From: Lysobacterales bacterium UBA2790
GTDB lineage: Bacteria; Pseudomonadota; Gammaproteobacteria; Xanthomonadales; Xanthomonadaceae
Direction: 5' to 3'
DNA: 7,914 bases
Assembly: GCA_002352135.1 (NCBI GenBank)
Contig: DEHW01000028.1
Coordinates: 1 to 7,914 of the forward strand
Shown here one piece after another: positions 1 through 5,366 of the stretch. The translations under genes and the position numbers were made by a program. The notes under the pieces were generated by a model. The model made no database searches. It worked only from the letters and a program-made list of their open reading frames with translations, and had not been told where the DNA came from. Position 1 is the stretch's first letter, and each line of letters starts with the position of its first letter.

Positions 1-6
1 GGCGGT

Positions 7-27
7 CTCAAGAATCAAGTGCAACAC
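7..27. repeat. Left terminal inverted repeat of the IS30 element
   Basis: This 21-bp end reads CTCAA, two variable bases (GA), then ATCAAGTGCAACAC. It pairs with the repeat at 1057-1077, where the variable bases are CC, giving 19 of 21 matches. The transposase stop codon (TGA on the minus strand, 8-10) and its last few codons lie within it, so the same bases serve as transposase-binding end and as coding sequence. Confidence 0.88.
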
Positions 28-1033
28 GTTTAGCGAACTCGGCCATCTCCTTGGCCATCATTTCTTCCGGCGTAAGCCACCCGAGAGTTTGACGCGGTCG
101 GCTGTTGAGCAGCCGGGCAATGTCGTTGAGGTGGGTCTGGCTCACCTGTGACAGGTCGGTGCCCTTGGGCAGGAATTGGCGCAACAATCCGTTGGTGTTT
201 TCGTTGCTGCCACGCTGCCAAGGCGCGTGTGGATCGGCAAACCAGATGTCCAAATTCAAGCGCTCCGACAGTTCGGCGTGACAGGCCATTTCGCTGCCAC
301 GGTCATACGTCAAACTTTCACGCAGGAAGGCCGGCAGCTTCTTCATCTGTCGCGTGAACCCCTCCAGCGCAGCCTGCGCTGTGCAGCCGTCCATTTTGCA
401 AAGCACGACGAAGCGGGTCTTGCGTTCTACCAGCGTGCCGACGGCTGAACGGTTGAAAGCACCCTTGATGAAATCGCCCTCCCAGTGACCCGGCAGCAGG
501 CGCGTGGCGATCTCCTCGGGGCGATGCACGATGCGCAGCGCCTCCGGCACGAAACTCGCTCCCGCCGCCGTGGTGCGTCGCCGACCTCGTTGCGGTTTGG
601 ACTGGCGCAGCGCGTCCACCATGCCCTGCTTCAATGCCCCGCGCGGGTGCGTGTGGATCGCTGCGTACAGGGTTTCGTGGCTGATGTGCCACGATGGATC
701 GTTCGGATACATATGCCGCAGTCTGGCGGCGATCTGCTGCGGTGACCAGCGCCGATGGACCAACCAGGTGTAGACACGTTGGTACAGGGGTGTGCCCTCG
801 ACGAGTCGACGCCGTCGAACGCTGCGCCGCCGACGTTCACGGTAGGCCGCTCCCGCTGATCGGCCACTATACGGCGGCGATGACTCACTGCGATTGCGCG
901 ACAACTCACGCGACACCGACGAGGCGTGCCTGCCCAAACGCCGAGCCACCGAGCGCAGACTGCTGCCGTTACCCACTTCAATCTCAATCATCGCGCGTTC
1001 TTCGGCGCTCAAGTGTGTGTATTTCTGTCCCAT
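8..1033 (-). CDS. IS30-family transposase (DDE type)
   Basis: The 341-residue protein catalyses cut-and-join movement of its own element and would bind the terminal repeats. The first 50 or so residues form a helix-turn-helix DNA-binding region (LSAEERAMIEIE, then SVARRLGRHASSVSRE) typical of IS30 transposases. An arginine-rich linker follows at about 65-77. The catalytic core shows GHWEGDFI with D187, TYDRGSEM with D244 and QRGSNENTNG with E278. The 33-residue gap between the second Asp and the Glu is the family hallmark. The length is within the usual 320-380 range and no frameshift is needed. The start is the ATG at 1033, preceded by a modest AGGG-type ribosome site. The C-terminus runs into the left inverted repeat. 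The family call is very secure. The exact IS name cannot be given without a database. Confidence 0.95.
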   Translation of the reverse strand: MGQKYTHLSAEERAMIEIEVGNGSSLRSVARRLGRHASSVSRELSRNRSESSPPYSGRSAGAAYRERRRRSVRRRRLVEGTPLYQRVYTWLVHRRWSPQQIAARLRHMYPNDPSWHISHETLYAAIHTHPRGALKQGMVDALRQSKPQRGRRRTTAAGASFVPEALRIVHRPEEIATRLLPGHWEGDFIKGAFNRSAVGTLVERKTRFVVLCKMDGCTAQAALEGFTRQMKKLPAFLRESLTYDRGSEMACHAELSERLNLDIWFADPHAPWQRGSNENTNGLLRQFLPKGTDLSQVSQTHLNDIARLLNSRPRQTLGWLTPEEMMAKEMAEFAKRVALDS

Positions 1034-1056
1034 GCCTGCACCCTACTCGAAGTCGG

Positions 1057-1077
1057 GTGTTGCACTTGATGGTTGAG
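1057..1077. repeat. Right terminal inverted repeat of the IS30 element
   Basis: This is the inverted copy of 7-27, matching at 19 of 21 positions. It lies 23 bp upstream of the transposase start codon, so part of the transposase promoter is likely within or next to this end, as is common in compact insertion sequences. The last two bases of the repeat begin an 11-bp direct repeat that continues outside the element. Confidence 0.88.
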
Positions 1078-1110
1078 GCTAAGCAGTGGACTGGCGATCA
1101 GGCTAAGCAG
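1076..1110. repeat. 11-bp direct repeat at the right edge of the IS
   Basis: AGGCTAAGCAG occurs at 1076-1086 and again at 1100-1110, a 24-bp period. The first copy starts with the last two bases of the IS inverted repeat, so the match in flanking DNA proper is GGCTAAGCAG. Its role is unknown. It may be a property of the target site, a trace of an earlier event at the IS end, or chance. Confidence 0.5.
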
Positions 1111-1330
1111 GAATGCCATCCGCCGATGGCGGAAAAGTGAGCGTTTGAAGCCAAACATGCGAGATTCCTTTCGATGGCGAGTGAGTCATGCAGAAGACCG
1201 GTGGAACAAATCCAGTATACGAGCCCGCCGAATCTCAATTGGCTCAGTGACTCAGGTTCAATTCAGCTGGACGCAGGGAACGCCATTCCGATCCCGTTCC
1301 CCGGCGTGAATCCGCGCCGGGTATTGCGCT
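1078..1330. other. Intergenic stretch without a convincing gene
   Basis: About 250 bp separate the IS from the PuuB-like gene. Open frames here are short, have no ribosome site and resemble no family I know. The stretch holds the second copy of the direct repeat, a small perfect hairpin (GCCATC/GATGGC, 1115-1130, alternatively CCGCC/GGCGG, 1120-1132) and a GC-rich hairpin near the PuuB end. It may include remnants of whatever lay downstream of the PuuB-like gene before the IS inserted, but nothing identifiable remains. Confidence 0.55.
1300..1321 (-). terminator. GC-rich hairpin just past the PuuB-like gene
   Basis: There is a perfect 7-bp stem (CCCGGCG with CGCCGGG) and an 8-base loop, beginning about 10 bases after the stop codon on the minus strand. 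No T-run follows, so it is not a classic intrinsic terminator. It could act as a weak or factor-assisted terminator or as a 3' end stabiliser. The assignment rests on position and stem only. Confidence 0.4.
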
Positions 1331-2596
1331 TCACCACAAAGCATCGCGCAATTTGTACCAGGCCATGGCGGCGACCAGCATGGGTGTGCGGAACAGGCGT
1401 CCGCCGGGGAAGGGCAGGTGGCGGAGTTTGCCGAACACATCAAGGCGGTCGGATTGGCCTCGAATCGCTTCGGCAATGACGCGCCCGGCCAATCCGGTGG
1501 CCGCAATGCCGTGACCGGAAAAACCTTGTGCGAAATACACGTTATTGCCCAATCGACCCCAATGCGGCGCACGACTGAGGCTGATGTCGACATAACCACC
1601 CCAGACGTAGTCGAGCTTGACGCCGGCGAGTTGCGGAAACACGCGAGTCATGCGGCGCTGCATGGTGCCGCGCAGATTGGGCGGCGGCAGGGTGGAATAG
1701 CTGGCGCGACCACCGAACAGCAGACGGTGATCGCTACTGAGGCGGAAGTAATCCAGTGCCCAATTGATGTCGGCAACGGCCATGTCATTGCCGATCAACG
1801 CGCGTGCTTTGGCTTCACCCAGCGGTTCGGTGGCGCCGATATACGTGCCGACCGGCATGATGCGACTGTCCAGCTCGGGCGCGATGCCGCGCACATAGGC
1901 ATTGCCCGCCAACACCACGAAATCGGCCTGAACTTGACCTAGCGCCGTGCGCAGGACCGGCTTGGTGCCGCGGTCCAGTTGCGTCACCGCGCTGTGTTCA
2001 AAAATCTGCACGCCCAGTTGCTCGGCGGCACGCGCCAGCCCCAGCGTGTAGTTGAGCGGATGCAGATGTCCGGAGTGGTGGTCGACCAGCGCACCGATGT
2101 AACGCGCGCTTGGCACCACGCTGCGCAGTTGCTCGGCCTCCCACCATTCGACCGAGTAGTCGAAGTTGTCCTGCAGGTCGGCGATCCAGCCCTTCAGCTC
2201 GGTGACATGACGCGGCTTGATGGCGACGTGCGCGTGGCCATCGCGCCAGTCGCAGTCGATGCCGAACTCCTTGCGGCGCGAATGGATCAGTTCGACGCCT
2301 TCGACCGACCAGTCGAACAGCTTTCGCGAATCGGCCAGCCCCAGTTGCGCGGTGAGCTTGGCTTGATCACAGCCGAAGCCAAAAATAGCCTGTCCGCCAC
2401 TGCGGCCCGAGGCACCCCAGCCGATGGTGTGGCCTTCCAGCAGGATGACCTTGCGTCCCGCTTTGGCGAGATCAATGGCGGCGGAAAGCCCCGTCAAGCC
2501 ACCACCGAGAATCGCCACATCGCAGTGCAGGGTGGCTTGCAGTGCAGGGTGGGACGGCGCGGCATGGGCGGTGGTTTGATACCAGGATTGGCTCAT
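1331..2596 (-). CDS. puuB: FAD-dependent gamma-glutamylputrescine oxidase-like enzyme (PuuB/PauB family)
   Basis: The 421-residue protein belongs to the D-amino-acid-oxidase-like flavoenzymes. PuuB oxidises gamma-glutamyl-putrescine to the gamma-glutamyl aminoaldehyde, with release of ammonia and hydrogen peroxide, in the cytoplasm. An N-terminal Rossmann motif reads DVAILGGGLTGLSAA (about 26-40), with the acidic residue ending strand two at E54. The family-typical IGWGASGRSGGQ follows at about 58-69. The C-terminal FAD region reads YFAQGFSGHGIAATGLAGR (about 354-372). The length matches E. coli PuuB (about 426). The ATG at 2596 has a good AAGGAA ribosome site eight bases upstream (2605-2610), which supports this start. 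The gene lies 348 bp downstream of the PuuA-like ligase on the same strand, and that ligase would make its substrate. The large gap with hairpins suggests separate or attenuated expression. Substrate choice among gamma-glutamylated amines is inferred; a related amine or amino-acid oxidase is the alternative. Confidence 0.85.
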   Translation of the reverse strand: MSQSWYQTTAHAAPSHPALQATLHCDVAILGGGLTGLSAAIDLAKAGRKVILLEGHTIGWGASGRSGGQAIFGFGCDQAKLTAQLGLADSRKLFDWSVEGVELIHSRRKEFGIDCDWRDGHAHVAIKPRHVTELKGWIADLQDNFDYSVEWWEAEQLRSVVPSARYIGALVDHHSGHLHPLNYTLGLARAAEQLGVQIFEHSAVTQLDRGTKPVLRTALGQVQADFVVLAGNAYVRGIAPELDSRIMPVGTYIGATEPLGEAKARALIGNDMAVADINWALDYFRLSSDHRLLFGGRASYSTLPPPNLRGTMQRRMTRVFPQLAGVKLDYVWGGYVDISLSRAPHWGRLGNNVYFAQGFSGHGIAATGLAGRVIAEAIRGQSDRLDVFGKLRHLPFPGGRLFRTPMLVAAMAWYKLRDALW

Positions 2597-2654
2597 GGAT
2601 GGGATTCCTTGTGGGGCTATCTTTGGCGAACAGGCAGAGGTGCCGGCCGTTGGT

Positions 2655-2741
2655 CGTCATTCCGGACTTGATCCGGAATCCAGCTTTTGGCGCGCATGGG
2701 AAACCGTACAGAGCGGGATACCCGCATTCGCGGGTATGACG
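2655..2741. repeat. Two-hairpin extragenic palindromic element (REP/MITE-like)
   Basis: The 87-bp unit begins CGTCAT and ends ATGACG, so its ends are inverted repeats. Inside are two perfect hairpins: ATTCCGGA/TCCGGAAT with a 5-base loop (2659-2679), and ATACCCGC/GCGGGTAT with a 4-base loop (2718-2737). From memory, very similar GTCATTCCGGA...TCCGGAATCC and ATACCCGC...GCGGGTATGAC sequences recur many times between genes in proteobacterial genomes, so this is probably one copy of a dispersed family. Only one copy is in the window. Such elements can act on mRNA stability or termination between genes of one transcript, and this one lies between two functionally linked genes. Confidence 0.75.
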
Positions 2742-2901
2742 GACTGTGGAATTTTCGCGGTGGTGATTTCGCGCGGACGACGTGCTATCGGGTTGCGGCA
2801 ACAGTCTGTTGGTGCGAACAGGGCGCGTTGTGGCTGGCAGCCGTGCCAAGCGAATGCCGGAACGCGGCGCCGAGCGTTGACGCCAAAGCACCCTATCGAG
2901 G

Positions 2902-2934
2902 AGGGCACGCAGGCTCGATACGCCGACGTGCCCT
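2902..2934 (-). terminator. Hairpin behind the PuuA-like ligase gene
   Basis: An 8-bp perfect stem (AGGGCACG with CGTGCCCT) is extended, across a 2x2 internal loop, by three more pairs (GGC/GCC) and closed by a 7-base loop. It begins about 10 bases after the ligase stop codon on the minus strand. No T-run follows, so it is a non-canonical terminator or an mRNA 3'-stabilising structure. Its spacing from the stop codon matches that of the hairpin behind the PuuB-like gene. Confidence 0.5.
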
Positions 2935-2944
2935 TCCGCGTGGC

Positions 2945-4327
2945 TCAGATCTGACGCAGATACCACTCGATCTCCAGCGTCGTCACCTCGGTCTGGAAGC
3001 TGCGCAGTTCCTTCAGTTTCTGCTGGCCGTAGATGTGTCGGAACGACTCGCCAAAGGCATCCGCTACGAATTCGCTGCTCATGAAATCTTTCAGGGTGTC
3101 GCGCCAGAACAGTTCGCGGTGTTCGCTCTGATCGTAGGCATTGCCGACGATCGGGGCACCCGGATCGCCTGGGTTTTCGAGGCCATGCAGCATGCCTGCG
3201 AGTACCGCGGCGGTGACCAGATAGGGGTTGGCATCGGCCCCCGCGATGCGATGCTCGATCCGGGTGTTGGCCGCATCGCTGTGCGGAATGCGCATGGCGA
3301 CGGTGCGGTTGTTGAAGCCCCAGCAGTCGTTGAGCGGCACGAACGCATTCAGAACGAAGCGCCGATAGCTGTTGGCGTGCGGCGCAAACAACAGCATGCA
3401 GTCGCGGCTGGTGATTTGCAGGCCATGCACGGCGTGTTTCAGTGCGTCGCACGGGGACTCTGGTTCGCAGGCAAGGACGTTGCGGCCATCCTTGTCGAGC
3501 AGGCTGACGTGGATGTGCGTGCCGCTGCCGGCCTGATCGGAGAATGGCTTGGCCATGAAGCTCGCCAGCAGGCCCTGCCTTTGCGCCACGGACTTGATGG
3601 CGCGCTTGAGCAGCAGGGCGTCGTCACACGCGGCCAGGGCATCCTTGCGGTGTTTCAGGTTGATCTCGAACTGCCCGGGTGCGTATTCGGCGACGGCGGT
3701 GTCGGCCGGAATGCCCTGGTAACGACATACCTCGGCCACCGTATCGGTGAAGCGCTGGTAGTCGTTGAGATCTTCCATGTAATAGACCTGCGTGGCGCGG
3801 TTGCGCTGTCCGGTGCAGGGATTGATCGAGGTTTGCGGCCGACCTTCCGGCGTCAGTTGCTGGTCCAGCAGATAGAACTCCAGTTCCACCGCGACCACGG
3901 GCGTCAGACCATGTGCTTCGTAGCGCCTGAGAACGCGCTTCAGCACCTCACGCGGGTTGGCCTCGAACAGGCCACCCTTGGCGTCTTCCATCTGCAACAG
4001 GCACTGCGCCATCGGGCGATCCGTCCAAGGAACCGGTCGCAGAGTGCCTGGAACCGGGCGGCAGATGCGGTCTTCGTCGCCGATGTCATAGCCCAGTCCG
4101 GTTTCTTCGACTGTGTTGCCGGTGACGTCGGTGGCAATCAGCGACATCGGCAGACAGACGCCGTTGGCATAGACTTTTTCCAGCGCGTCGCGCGTAACGC
4201 GCTTGCCGCGCAGCAGGCCGTTCATGTCGGGCAAGATCAGATCGATCATCTCCGGTGAAGGCATGTCGGCGAGCGCTTGGGCATCACGTGGATCGAGGGC
4301 TACGGCAGGGTGGCTATGTGACGGCAT
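2945..4327 (-). CDS. puuA: Glutamine synthetase-fold gamma-glutamylpolyamine synthetase (PuuA/SpuI type)
   Basis: The 460-residue ligase is of the glutamine synthetase superfamily. It would join glutamate to a primary amine such as putrescine with ATP, the first step of the gamma-glutamylation route. Catalytic elements are intact: VELEFYL with E148 and E150, AEYAPGQFEIN with E214 and E221, SGTHIHVS with H271 and H273, NSYRRF (319-324), NNRT with R341, and RIEHR (356-360) followed by AGADANPYL. The adenylylation loop of true GlnA is not seen, and the protein is close in length to E. coli PuuA (472). The neighbouring PuuB-like oxidase and the divergent hydrolase operon support a polyamine rather than an ammonia substrate. 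The start is uncertain: ATG at 4327 or at 4336 (three residues longer), neither with a clear ribosome site. Further in-frame extension to about 4504 would run through the promoter region and is unlikely. In Pseudomonas a similar ligase gene, spuI, neighbours spuA. Confidence 0.88.
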   Translation of the reverse strand: MPSHSHPAVALDPRDAQALADMPSPEMIDLILPDMNGLLRGKRVTRDALEKVYANGVCLPMSLIATDVTGNTVEETGLGYDIGDEDRICRPVPGTLRPVPWTDRPMAQCLLQMEDAKGGLFEANPREVLKRVLRRYEAHGLTPVVAVELEFYLLDQQLTPEGRPQTSINPCTGQRNRATQVYYMEDLNDYQRFTDTVAEVCRYQGIPADTAVAEYAPGQFEINLKHRKDALAACDDALLLKRAIKSVAQRQGLLASFMAKPFSDQAGSGTHIHVSLLDKDGRNVLACEPESPCDALKHAVHGLQITSRDCMLLFAPHANSYRRFVLNAFVPLNDCWGFNNRTVAMRIPHSDAANTRIEHRIAGADANPYLVTAAVLAGMLHGLENPGDPGAPIVGNAYDQSEHRELFWRDTLKDFMSSEFVADAFGESFRHIYGQQKLKELRSFQTEVTTLEIEWYLRQI

Positions 4328-4352
4328 GATGGGCATCCGGTGAGGAGCGGCG

Positions 4353-4361
4353 ATACTAGCA
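4353..4361 (-). promoter_or_regulatory. Candidate extended -10 promoter for the PuuA-like gene
   Basis: On the minus strand the sequence reads TGC followed by TAGTAT, a good extended -10 box. A weak TTTTTA sits 17 bases upstream as a possible -35. It would start transcription near 4346, leaving only about 10-20 bases of leader before the two candidate ATG codons. This is judged by eye only. Confidence 0.4.
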
Positions 4362-4389
4362 GAGCGCTTCGGGTGTAAAAAATACTCAA

Positions 4390-4438
4390 CAATTTTGCAA
4401 CTGCAGCAATTGGTTGGTGAGGAAATTGCCCAATATTG
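4390..4438. promoter_or_regulatory. AT-rich cluster of CAATT/AATTG inverted repeats, candidate operator
   Basis: This stretch lies between the two divergent starts and is clearly richer in A and T than the surrounding coding DNA. It holds several overlapping palindromic pairs: CAATT (4390-4394) with AATTG (4408-4412); GCAATT (4406-4411) with AATTGC (4424-4429); ATTG-CC-CAAT (4425-4434); and the perfect 8-mer CAATATTG (4431-4438). Such nesting suits a binding site for a dimeric repressor or activator controlling both directions. I cannot match it to a named regulator. Confidence 0.4.
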
Positions 4439-4468
4439 CGGGATGTATGGAACGACGGTTGCGCTGCA

Positions 4469-4498
4469 TTGCAGGGGCGGTGTTGTTGGTGTTGTAAA
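4469..4498 (+). promoter_or_regulatory. Weak candidate sigma-70 promoter for the plus-strand operon
   Basis: TTGCAG (4469-4474) and TGTAAA (4493-4498) are 18 bases apart and lie about 90 bases upstream of the hydrolase ATG. An 11-base CTGCA-T-TGCAG palindrome (4464-4474) overlaps the -35. Both boxes deviate from consensus, and other pairs, such as TAAAAA as the -10, are possible. A -24/-12 sigma-54 site was looked for and not found at proper spacing. Confidence 0.25.
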
Positions 4499-4588
4499 AA
4501 TCAAACGGCAGGGTTAAGTTGCGGCCAAGGGCAGTCTTCGGTGATCGTCCTTGCTGATCCCTCCACGCCCGGCACGAATCGTCCTCGC

Positions 4589-5362
4589 ATGCGCCCGATA
4601 CCGCTTGTTGGTTTGCCCTCGGATTGTCGTCAGATCGGTCCCCATCCGTTTCAGGCGGTGGGCGAGAAATATGTCCGCGCCGTCAGCGACGCGGCACAGT
4701 GTCTGCCGGTGTTGCTGCCCTCGCTCAAGCCCGCCGTAGCACTGGATGAACTGCTGGATGAGCTGGACGGCCTGCTGCTCACCGGATCGCCCAGCAATAT
4801 CGAGCCTCACCACTACAGCGACGAACCCAGTTTTGAGGGCAACCTGCACGATCCGGCGCGCGATGCCACCACCTTGCAACTGATTCCGCGCGCGGTCGCC
4901 AAGGGCGTGCCGATTCTGGCGGTATGTCGTGGCTTCCAGGAGGTCAATGTCGCCTTCGGTGGCAGCCTGCATCAGAAGGTGCAAGAGGTGCCGGGACTGT
5001 TCGATCATCGCGAGAACAAGGAAGCGCCGCTGGATGAACAGTACGCGGCACATCAATCGCTGAACCTGGTTGCTGGCGGCCTGCTGCACGGCATTGCGGG
5101 CGCGCAGCAGGTCAAGGTGAATTCCCTGCATCAACAGGGTGTACGCCAACTCGGGCGCGATCTGGTGGTCGAGGCGACCGCCGATGACGGGCTGATCGAA
5201 GCCTTCAGGCTGCAACGTGCGCTGGCCGATGACGCCCCTGATCCATTCCTGCTCGCGGTGCAGTGGCACCCGGAATGGAAAGTGCTCGACAACCCTTTCT
5301 ATCTGGGCATCTTCCAAGCCTTTGCGGCGGCCTGCCGCAAACGCGCTCAACAAAGAAGCTGA
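4589..5362 (+). CDS. puuD: Gamma-glutamyl-GABA hydrolase, class I glutamine amidotransferase fold (PuuD/SpuA)
   Basis: The 257-residue enzyme would hydrolyse gamma-glutamyl-GABA (or a related gamma-glutamyl acid) to glutamate and GABA, the last step of the gamma-glutamylated polyamine route. The class I amidotransferase triad is visible: nucleophile C113 in ILAVCRGFQEVNVAFGG, and H227 and E229 in AVQWHPEW. LLLTGSPSNIEPHHY (about 62-76) is the family-typical glycine loop, and NSLHQQGV (178-185) is also characteristic of the PuuD group. The length equals that of E. coli PuuD (about 254). The start is uncertain. The ATG at 4589 fits the family N-terminus (PIPLVGLPSD) but lacks a ribosome site. 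An in-frame GTG at 4541 has AAGGG nine bases upstream and would add 16 residues. The gene ends four bases before the next one, indicating an operon. In Pseudomonas the homologue in this position is called spuA. Confidence 0.9.
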   Translation: MRPIPLVGLPSDCRQIGPHPFQAVGEKYVRAVSDAAQCLPVLLPSLKPAVALDELLDELDGLLLTGSPSNIEPHHYSDEPSFEGNLHDPARDATTLQLIPRAVAKGVPILAVCRGFQEVNVAFGGSLHQKVQEVPGLFDHRENKEAPLDEQYAAHQSLNLVAGGLLHGIAGAQQVKVNSLHQQGVRQLGRDLVVEATADDGLIEAFRLQRALADDAPDPFLLAVQWHPEWKVLDNPFYLGIFQAFAAACRKRAQQRS

Positions 5363-5366
5363 TCCC

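Larger units (their letters stand above)
7..1077 (-). mobile_element. Complete IS30-family insertion sequence (about 1.07 kb)
   Basis: The element is bounded by 21-bp inverted repeats that differ at two central positions and encloses a single transposase gene filling almost all of its length. Its size and one-gene layout fit the IS30 family. The transposase stop codon lies inside the left repeat. The flanks adjacent to the repeats read GGT on the left and GCT on the right, so no perfect 2-3 bp target duplication is visible with these boundaries. That could mean an old insertion, a recombined flank or a boundary misplaced by a base or two. The element sits downstream of the PuuB-like gene in the same orientation and interrupts no recognisable gene. 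No frameshift or internal stop is seen, so it may still be active. The window begins only six bases before the left repeat, so the left neighbour is unknown. Confidence 0.9.
2597..2944. other. Intergenic region between the PuuB-like and PuuA-like genes
   Basis: The 348 bp contain no supported gene. They hold the PuuB ribosome site, a two-hairpin extragenic repeat (2655-2741) and a long hairpin behind the ligase gene (2902-2934). Longer frames crossing it are antisense or out-of-frame shadows of the flanking genes. I could not pick a convincing sigma-70 promoter for the PuuB-like gene, so either it is read through from the ligase gene or its promoter diverges from consensus. Confidence 0.6.

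Noticed and set aside
1078..1330. Small open frames between the IS and the PuuB-like gene
   Set aside because: They have no ribosome site and no recognisable protein features, and their frames overlap random sequence and small hairpins.
2655..2741. CRISPR-like repeat reading of the palindromic intergenic sequence
   Set aside because: There are only two hairpins with different stems and no repeated unit-spacer pattern. It is better explained as an extragenic palindromic element.
2472..3452. A 326-residue minus-strand frame overlapping the oxidase start, the intergenic repeat and the ligase 3' half
   Set aside because: It is an out-of-frame shadow that runs through the hairpin element. The two real genes in other frames account for the coding signal.
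2687..4258. A 523-residue open frame on the plus strand opposite the PuuA-like ligase
   Set aside because: It lies antisense to a gene with intact catalytic motifs. Its translation has no recognisable domain and its composition (rich in Ala, Arg, Gly, Val, His and Gln) is typical of antisense frames in GC-rich DNA.
4505..4525. Possible sigma-54 (-24/-12) promoter ahead of the hydrolase (CGGCAGGG...GTTGCGG)
   Set aside because: The GG to GC spacing is 12 (or 8) bases rather than the required 10, so it does not fit.
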